A stretch of DNA of 9,525 nt from Polaromonas sp. Lineage in GTDB: Bacteria > Pseudomonadota > Gammaproteobacteria > Burkholderiales > Burkholderiaceae_C. Where the stretch lies: positions 1,071-10,595 of the forward strand of contig JAHFQQ010000108.1 of assembly GCA_023259235.1 (NCBI GenBank). The letters run 5' to 3'. The first letter of the stretch is position 1. The number at the start of each line of letters is the position of its first letter. Of the stretch, positions 4,169 through 9,525 are shown piece by piece. The notes below the pieces were generated by a model. The model worked only from the letters and a program-made list of their open reading frames with translations. It made no database searches and was not told where the DNA came from. The translations under genes were made by a program, and so were the position numbers.

Positions 4169-6934
4169 ATGGCTTTCAACATTCTGACCAAAATTTTCGG
4201 CAGTCGCAACGACAGGCTGCTCAAGACCTACCGGAAAACCATAGACCGCATCAATGCGCTGGAACCCCAGTACGAGAAGCTTGGCGATGAGCAGTTGCGC
4301 GCCAAAACCCGGGAGTTCAAGGATCGGGTAGCGGCGGGTGAGGAACTCGATGCCTTGCTTCCTGAAGCGTTCGCGGTGGTGCGCGAAGGCAGCAAACGCG
4401 TCATGAAATTGCGTCACTTTGATGTGCAGCTGCTTGGCGGCATGGCGTTGCACAACGGGAAGATTTCGGAAATGGGAACGGGTGAAGGCAAGACCCTCAC
4501 CGCCACATTGCCGGTTTACCTGAATGCATTGACCGGCAAGGGGGTTCACGTGGTAACGGTCAACGACTATCTGGCCAGCCGTGATGCCATCTGGATGGGC
4601 AAGCTCTATAACTTTCTGGAGTTAAGCGTCGGCATCAATCTTCCCAACATGTCGCGGGAGGAAAAGCAGGCTGCCTACAACGCCGATATCACTTACGGCA
4701 CGAACAACGAGTACGGATTCGACTACCTGCGCGACAACATGGTGTACGAAGTAGCTGACCGGGTTCAGCGCGCCCTTAATTTCGCCATTGTCGATGAAGT
4801 GGACTCGATCCTGATCGATGAGGCGCGCACGCCGCTCATCATTAGCGGCCAGGCCGAAGACCATACCGAGATGTACATCGCGATGAACAAGGTCGTGCCA
4901 TTGTTGACACGTCAGGAGGGTGAGGCTGACCCAAGAACCGGCGAGGGTGTGACCAAACCCGGCGACTACACCATCGACGAAAAAGCGCACCAGGTGTTTC
5001 TGACCGAACAAGGCCACGAGAACGCCGAAAACATCCTGTACAAGCAGGGTCTTATTGCGCAAGGCGCCTCGCTTTACGACCCGGCCAACATTTCGTTGAT
5101 GCACCATTTATATGCTGCCCTGCGCGCCAATTTGTTGTACCACCGCGACCAGCACTATGTGGTGCAGGGTGGTGAAGTGGTGATTGTCGATGAGTTCACC
5201 GGTCGCCTGATGTCGGGGCGCCGCTGGAGCGATGGCTTGCATCAGGCGGTGGAAGCCAAGGAAGGCGTGCAGATCCAGGCTGAAAACCAGACGCTGGCGT
5301 CGATTACTTTCCAGAACTACTTCCGGCTTTACAAAAAGCTGGCTGGCATGACTGGCACCGCGGACACCGAGGCCTACGAGTTCCAGGAAATTTACGGCCT
5401 GGAAACCACCATCATTCCGCCCAACCGGCCCAGCCGCCGGGATGACCAGCTCGATCGTGTTTACAAGACCACGCGTGAAAAATATGAAGCGGCGATCAAG
5501 GATATTCGCGAGTGTTACCAGCGCGGCCAGCCGGTGCTGGTGGGTACCAGTTCGATCGAGAATTCCGAGGTGATAGCCCAGCTGCTGGAAAAGGAGAAAC
5601 TGCCCCATCAGGTGCTCAATGCGAAGCAGCATGCCCGCGAAGCGGACATCATTGCGCAGGCGGGTCGCACCAAAATGATCACCATTGCCACCAATATGGC
5701 CGGACGGGGGACCGATATCGTGCTCGGTGGCAACGTTGAAAAGCTGATCGAAGCCCTCGAAGCGGACGAGTCGCTCGATGCCGCGGCCAGGCAAGCCGAA
5801 GCTGCGCGCTTGCGTGCGCAGTGGGAGCAGGAACACGAGAAGGTCACGATGCTGGGTGGCTTGCGCATCATCGCCACCGAGCGGCACGAATCTCGCCGCA
5901 TCGACAACCAGTTGCGTGGGCGTTCGGGCCGCCAGGGCGACTCGGGCTCATCGCGCTTTTACCTGAGCCTGGATGATTCCCTGATGCGAATCTTTGCTGG
6001 AGATCGTGTCAAGTCCATCATGGAGCGGCTCAAGATGCCGGACGGTGAAGCAATTGAAGCCGGTATCGTGACGCGCAGCATCGAATCGGCCCAGCGCAAG
6101 GTCGAGGCGCGCAACTTTGATATTCGCAAGCAGCTGCTTGAATACGACGATGTGGCGAATGACCAGCGCAAGGTGATCTATCAGCAGCGCAATGACATCA
6201 TGGATGCAAGCAGCCTGCAAGGGCAGATTGCCTCCCTGCGTGAAGGTTGCTTCACCGACCTGACGCGGCACTACGTACCGGCGGAGAGCGTGGAGGAGCA
6301 GTGGGATGTGGCAGGGCTCGAGAAAATTTTGCGTGAGGAGTGGCATATCGAGCTGCCCTTGCACCAGGAGCTGGAGTCTGCCGCGGCCCTCACCGACCAG
6401 GACGTGCTGGATAAAGTTCTTGTTGCAGCGAATGCGGCATTTGCGAGCAAGGTCGAGAAAATCGGCCAGGAAAATTTCACCCAGTTCGAGCGCATCGTGC
6501 TGCTGCAAAGCATAGACAGCCACTGGCGGGAACACCTGAGCGCGCTCGACTACTTGCGCCAGGGCATTCATCTGCGCGGCTATGCGCAGCAGCAGCCCAA
6601 GCAGGAATACAAGCGTGAAGCATTCGAATTGTTTGGCCAGATGCTCGACAGTGTCAAAAATGAGGTGACCAAGATACTCATGACGGTGAAAATTGACCCG
6701 GGTGAACCTTTGGAGCAGGTTGCCGAAGAAATGGAAAGCCGGGCCGAGAATATCCTCAACGTCACCTACACCGCGCCAACCGAAACCGGTGGAATCGAAA
6801 CCACCGTGGACAAGGCGGTGAAAATGCTGGGGGGCGCAGGGCTCGCCGGTGCCGTGCCGCGCGTCGGCCGAAATGACCCCTGTCCCTGTGGTTCTGGCAA
6901 GAAATACAAGCTGTGCCACGGCCGGTTGAATTGA
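4169..6934 (+). CDS. secA: Preprotein translocase ATPase SecA
   Basis: The 921-residue motor that drives unfolded preproteins through the SecYEG channel using ATP; it cycles between cytosol and inner membrane. The Walker A motif MGTGEGKT is at 102-109 and the Walker B DEVD at 209-212, followed by IDEART. TNMAGRGTD (508-516) and QLRGRSGRQGD (581-591) belong to the second nucleotide-binding fold. The helical scaffold and wing domains follow, then an acidic, variable linker. The C-terminal zinc site is C905-x-C907-x8-C916-H917, used for SecB and phospholipid contact. Full length and all motifs are intact. The start MAFNILTKIFGSRND is the usual family N-terminus, so ATG 4169 is secure despite no visible ribosome site. 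There is no secM-like gene upstream; instead an inverted repeat lies in the leader. Confidence 0.98.
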   Translation: MAFNILTKIFGSRNDRLLKTYRKTIDRINALEPQYEKLGDEQLRAKTREFKDRVAAGEELDALLPEAFAVVREGSKRVMKLRHFDVQLLGGMALHNGKISEMGTGEGKTLTATLPVYLNALTGKGVHVVTVNDYLASRDAIWMGKLYNFLELSVGINLPNMSREEKQAAYNADITYGTNNEYGFDYLRDNMVYEVADRVQRALNFAIVDEVDSILIDEARTPLIISGQAEDHTEMYIAMNKVVPLLTRQEGEADPRTGEGVTKPGDYTIDEKAHQVFLTEQGHENAENILYKQGLIAQGASLYDPANISLMHHLYAALRANLLYHRDQHYVVQGGEVVIVDEFTGRLMSGRRWSDGLHQAVEAKEGVQIQAENQTLASITFQNYFRLYKKLAGMTGTADTEAYEFQEIYGLETTIIPPNRPSRRDDQLDRVYKTTREKYEAAIKDIRECYQRGQPVLVGTSSIENSEVIAQLLEKEKLPHQVLNAKQHAREADIIAQAGRTKMITIATNMAGRGTDIVLGGNVEKLIEALEADESLDAAARQAEAARLRAQWEQEHEKVTMLGGLRIIATERHESRRIDNQLRGRSGRQGDSGSSRFYLSLDDSLMRIFAGDRVKSIMERLKMPDGEAIEAGIVTRSIESAQRKVEARNFDIRKQLLEYDDVANDQRKVIYQQRNDIMDASSLQGQIASLREGCFTDLTRHYVPAESVEEQWDVAGLEKILREEWHIELPLHQELESAAALTDQDVLDKVLVAANAAFASKVEKIGQENFTQFERIVLLQSIDSHWREHLSALDYLRQGIHLRGYAQQQPKQEYKREAFELFGQMLDSVKNEVTKILMTVKIDPGEPLEQVAEEMESRAENILNVTYTAPTETGGIETTVDKAVKMLGGAGLAGAVPRVGRNDPCPCGSGKKYKLCHGRLN

Positions 6935-6951
6935 GCCAAAGCCGGGGCAGG

Positions 6952-6984
6952 CTGGCAATTGACGCGGCCGGGCGTAATTGCCGG
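6952..6984. other. Long hairpin between secA and argJ
   Basis: GGCAATT (6954-6960) pairs with AATTGCC (6976-6982) and ACGC (6962-6965) pairs with GCGT (6972-6975), with one bulged G at 6961 and a GGCCGG loop. A C-G pair and a T-G wobble outside extend the stem to about 13 pairs. It starts 17 bp after the secA stop and 35 bp before argJ. No U-run follows in either direction, so it is more likely an mRNA stabiliser or processing site, or a rho-linked pause, than an intrinsic terminator. Confidence 0.6.
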
Positions 6985-7006
6985 GCTGCGCCACTTCTCG
7001 TTTTCT

Positions 7007-7010
7007 GGAG
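7007..7010 (+). promoter_or_regulatory. Shine-Dalgarno of argJ
   Basis: GGAG is 8 nt before the ATG at 7019. It settles the start over the in-frame ATG at 6959, which lies inside the upstream hairpin. Confidence 0.75.
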
Positions 7011-7018
7011 TCAAGAAC

Positions 7019-8254
7019 ATGCCTGTGAATCTGGTTGCCACACCTGCAGCAAGCCTTCATCCAGTGCCCGGTGCGCGATGGGGAATCGCTGAAGCCGGCA
7101 TTCGCAAGGCGAATCGCAAGGATCTGGCGGTGCTGCTGCTCGACCAGGGCTCTTCGGTCGGTGCAGTTTTTACGCAAAACCGGTTTTGCGCGGCACCCGT
7201 GCAAATCTGCCGTGCGCATCTGTTCTCCGTTGAAAACCCGGAAATCCGCGCCATGCTGATCAATACCGGCAATGCCAATGCCGGAACCGGCGATGCGGGT
7301 CTGCAGCGGGCGCTGTCCTGCTGCGCCGCGCTGGCCAGCCAACTCCATCTGGCAGCCGCGCAAGTCTTGCCGTTTTCAACCGGGGTGATCATGGAGCCGT
7401 TGCCCCATGAGCGCATTGTGGCCGGGCTGCCCGCCGCGCTGGCCGATGCCCGGGAAGACAACTGGGCCAACGCCGCCCAGGCCATCATGACCACCGATAC
7501 AGTGGCCAAGGCTTACTCAACCCGCGTCACCTTGGGCGGGAAGGCAGTCACCATATCCGGCATCGCCAAAGGCGCCGGCATGATCCGGCCCAATATGGCG
7601 ACCATGCTGGGCTTCATCGCGACCGATGCCTGCGTGCCCCAGGCGCTCATGGCGCAGCTGGCCAGGGAACTGGCCGAAGGATCATTCAATCGCATCACGG
7701 TTGATGGTGACACTTCCACCAACGATTCCTTCGTGGTGGTAGCCACCAACCGGGCACAACACCTGCCCATCACATCGCTGGACAGCACGGACGGACAGGC
7801 TTTGCGCGGTGGCATGCTGGATATCGCGAGGAAGCTGGCGCAAGCCATCGTGCGTGACGGAGAAGGTGCCACCAAGTTCATCACCATTGCGGTCGAGGGT
7901 GGAAAAACCAGTGAGGAATGCCGGCAGGTGGCCTATGCCATCGCCCACTCTCCGCTGGTCAAAACGGCATTTTTTGCCAGTGATCCCAATCTGGGCCGTA
8001 TTCTCGCTGCTGTCGGCTATGCCGGAATTGCCGACTTGGATCAGACCCGGATCGGCTTGTTCCTCGACGATGTGCTGGTCGTCAGGAATGGTGGAAGAGA
8101 CGTCGCTTATGTCGAAGCCGAGGGCCAGCGCGTGATGAAGCAAAGCGAAATTACCGTGCGCGTGCTGCTCGGGCGGGGGCAGGCCGCCGATACCGTCTGG
8201 ACCTGCGATCTGTCTTACGACTATGTCAAGATCAATGCGGATTACCGGAGCTGA
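7019..8254 (+). CDS. argJ: Glutamate N-acetyltransferase / amino-acid N-acetyltransferase ArgJ
   Basis: A 411-residue enzyme of arginine synthesis. It moves the acetyl group from N-acetylornithine to glutamate (the recycling pathway), and bifunctional forms also acetylate glutamate from acetyl-CoA. ArgJ is made as a precursor that cuts itself into alpha and beta chains. The cut falls before T195 in GMIRPNMATML (187-197), and T195 becomes the nucleophile. Other family marks are NTGNANAGTGDAG (82-94), the oxyanion-region STGVIMEPLP (120-129), DGDTSTNDS (229-237) and the closing DLSYDYVKINADYRS. Full length. Whether it is mono- or bifunctional cannot be told from sequence by eye. It follows secA by 84 bp with a hairpin in the gap and has a good ribosome site. 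The secA-argJ order is also known in Pseudomonas. Confidence 0.97.
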   Translation: MPVNLVATPAASLHPVPGARWGIAEAGIRKANRKDLAVLLLDQGSSVGAVFTQNRFCAAPVQICRAHLFSVENPEIRAMLINTGNANAGTGDAGLQRALSCCAALASQLHLAAAQVLPFSTGVIMEPLPHERIVAGLPAALADAREDNWANAAQAIMTTDTVAKAYSTRVTLGGKAVTISGIAKGAGMIRPNMATMLGFIATDACVPQALMAQLARELAEGSFNRITVDGDTSTNDSFVVVATNRAQHLPITSLDSTDGQALRGGMLDIARKLAQAIVRDGEGATKFITIAVEGGKTSEECRQVAYAIAHSPLVKTAFFASDPNLGRILAAVGYAGIADLDQTRIGLFLDDVLVVRNGGRDVAYVEAEGQRVMKQSEITVRVLLGRGQAADTVWTCDLSYDYVKINADYRS

Positions 8255-8272
8255 GGCGCCAGGCAGCGGACC

Positions 8273-9154
8273 ATGAACGAACAGTTTGAACGCCTGCTGA
8301 GGCAGCTCGAGTCTCTGGCGGCGCGCATCGAATCCGCGCTGCCCAAACCATTGTCCGCGCCTGACTGGAATGCGTCGGTTGCTTACCGTTATCGCAAGCG
8401 CAGTTCCGGACATGGCTCGCTGGAGCCCGTCATGCACCTGGCGGTGATGCGCCTGGCCGATTTAAGGGAAATTGACGATCAGAAAGAAAAAATCAGACGC
8501 AACACCGAGCAATTTGTCAGCGGCAAGCCCGCCAACAATGTGTTGCTGACCGGAGCGCGCGGGACCGGAAAATCATCCCTGGTCAAGGCCTGCTTGAACG
8601 AATATGCCGTGCGGGGTCTGCGGTTGATAGAAGTGGACAAGACCGACCTGGTCGATTTGCCCGATATTGTGGATGTGGTTTCCGGCCGGCCCGAGAAATT
8701 CATCGTCTTTTCCGACGATCTGAGCTTTGAGGAAGGCGAGCCCGGCTACAAGGCGCTCAAATCCATTCTTGACGGCTCCATCGCCGCAGCCACCCCGAAT
8801 GTGCTGATTTATGCCACCAGCAACCGGCGCCATCTGCTGCCGGAGTACATGACGGAGAACCTCACCTACACGCACACCGAGGATGGTGAAGTGCATCCCG
8901 GTGAAGTCGTGGAAGAAAAAGTTTCGCTGTCGGAGCGATTCGGTTTATGGGTCAGTTTTTACCCTTTCAGTCAGGACGAATATCTGGCTATTGTGGGCCA
9001 ATGGCTGTCGTCATTTGGCGTTGATGTGCCGGATATTGAGGCCGCCAGACCGGCATCGCTGGTGTGGGCGCTGGAGCGCGGCTCGCGCAGTGGCCGTGTG
9101 GCTTACCAGTTTGCGCGCGATTACGCAGGCCGGCGCGGTGCCGGTCAAAATTGA
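8273..9154 (+). CDS. AAA+ ATPase of the DUF815 family
   Basis: A 293-residue protein of a conserved but poorly understood P-loop ATPase family (DUF815). An N-terminal helical part (1-50) precedes the ATPase core. The Walker A motif GARGTGKS is at 94-101, and the Walker B strand is FIVFSDDLSFEE with D148/D149. A sensor-1-like YATSNRRH lies at 180-187, and SLSERFGL (218-225) is a family signature whose R222 may be an arginine finger. No membrane segment, signal peptide or nuclease domain is visible. It begins 18 bp after argJ and overlaps the next gene by one base, so argJ, this gene and the Nudix gene probably share a transcript. The ribosome site is weak. The biological role and substrate are not known; the ATPase assignment is strong. 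Confidence 0.9.
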   Translation: MNEQFERLLRQLESLAARIESALPKPLSAPDWNASVAYRYRKRSSGHGSLEPVMHLAVMRLADLREIDDQKEKIRRNTEQFVSGKPANNVLLTGARGTGKSSLVKACLNEYAVRGLRLIEVDKTDLVDLPDIVDVVSGRPEKFIVFSDDLSFEEGEPGYKALKSILDGSIAAATPNVLIYATSNRRHLLPEYMTENLTYTHTEDGEVHPGEVVEEKVSLSERFGLWVSFYPFSQDEYLAIVGQWLSSFGVDVPDIEAARPASLVWALERGSRSGRVAYQFARDYAGRRGAGQN

Positions 9155-9525
9155 TGCCAAAGCAGATTCTGGTTGCCGATGCAAACCTGCCTCGCACAGG
9201 CGGGGCGGATCGCAAGATGGTGGATGTGGCGGTGGGCGTGCTGATTCAGGCCGATGGCAGCTTCTTGCTCACGTCGAGACCTGCCGGCAAGGTCTATGAA
9301 GGCTATTGGGAATTTCCCGGCGGCAAGCTGGAGGCGGGCGAGAGTGTCGAGCAGGCGCTGCGACGGGAGCTTGGGGAGGAAATCGGCATCACCATTGGTG
9401 CCGTGCATCCGTGGAAGGTTGAACAGGTGGATTACCCGCATGCGCTGGTGCAGCTTAATTTTTGCAAGATTTTTGAATGGACGGGTGCGTTGCAGATGCG
9501 CGAGCAGCAGTCATTTGCCTGGCAA
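9154..9525 (+). CDS. MutT-type Nudix hydrolase (partial, 5' part)
   Basis: The first 124 codons of a Nudix pyrophosphohydrolase; the frame is open to the window edge. The complete Nudix box fits GX5EX7REUXEEXGU, from G57 to I79 with E63, R71, E72, E75 and E76 present, so metal binding and catalysis should be intact. EFPGGKLE just before it and the VAVGVL strand (25-30) are typical of MutT, which removes 8-oxo-dGTP from the nucleotide pool; other NTP substrates are possible. The chosen ATG shares its A with the TGA of the upstream ATPase gene, suggesting translational coupling, since no ribosome site is seen. A start at 9217 (M22) is an alternative. In some relatives this protein is longer and fused to a thiamine-phosphate-synthase-like domain, which cannot be judged here. 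Confidence 0.92.
   Translation, partial: MPKQILVADANLPRTGGADRKMVDVAVGVLIQADGSFLLTSRPAGKVYEGYWEFPGGKLEAGESVEQALRRELGEEIGITIGAVHPWKVEQVDYPHALVQLNFCKIFEWTGALQMREQQSFAWQ

Noticed and set aside
4141..4290. Small ORF (49 codons) starting in the secA leader hairpin, considered as a SecM-like leader peptide
   Set aside because: It has no signal peptide, no arrest-type motif and no ribosome site, and it runs through the secA start in another frame. SecM-like control would need an exported, stalling peptide ending before secA.
5948..7363. 471-codon minus-strand open frame opposite the secA 3' half and the argJ start
   Set aside because: It is antisense to conserved secA and argJ coding sequence, with no ribosome site or family motif; typical shadow frame in GC-rich DNA. 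The same applies to minus frames at 3815-4549, 5108-5887 and 7682-8437.

Overview
The window is an ordinary, densely packed stretch of a betaproteobacterial chromosome. Gene order and protein style point to Burkholderiales, most likely a Comamonadaceae relative such as Rhodoferax or Polaromonas. This is inferred from recalled family features, including a GC-rich intergenic repeat; no search was run. Genes run left to right except one, a probable dciA.

Region 1 (1-1086): the 3' end of cytochrome b (petB) and complete cytochrome c1 (petC) of the bc1 complex, then two hairpins, the second a U-tailed terminator. Region 2 (1103-2565): sspA, two tandem 84-bp repeats filling the sspA-sspB gap, sspB, and a tRNA-Thr(TGT) gene 11 bp after sspB. 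Region 3 (2566-3067): hairpins and a terminator, then dciA on the minus strand, with a 54-bp gap to the next plus-strand gene. Region 4 (3068-9525): a membrane-anchored M23 peptidase, secA, argJ, a DUF815 AAA+ ATPase and the start of a MutT-type Nudix hydrolase, which runs off the window.

The genes are housekeeping: respiration (petBC), stress response and ClpXP adaptor function (sspAB), translation (tRNA-Thr), replicative helicase handling (dciA), cell-wall remodelling (M23), Sec export (secA), arginine synthesis (argJ) and probable nucleotide-pool cleaning (Nudix). The order dciA, M23, secA, argJ, (others), nudix matches an arrangement I recall from Pseudomonas; here dciA is inverted and a DUF815 gene sits before the Nudix gene.

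I found no mobile element, CRISPR array, defence system or new gene cluster. The points worth a second look are in the gaps: a terminator just upstream of sspA, the tandem repeat inside sspAB, a tRNA -10 box overlapping the sspB stop codon, an inverted repeat close to the secA start, which has no clear Shine-Dalgarno sequence, and a long hairpin between secA and argJ.
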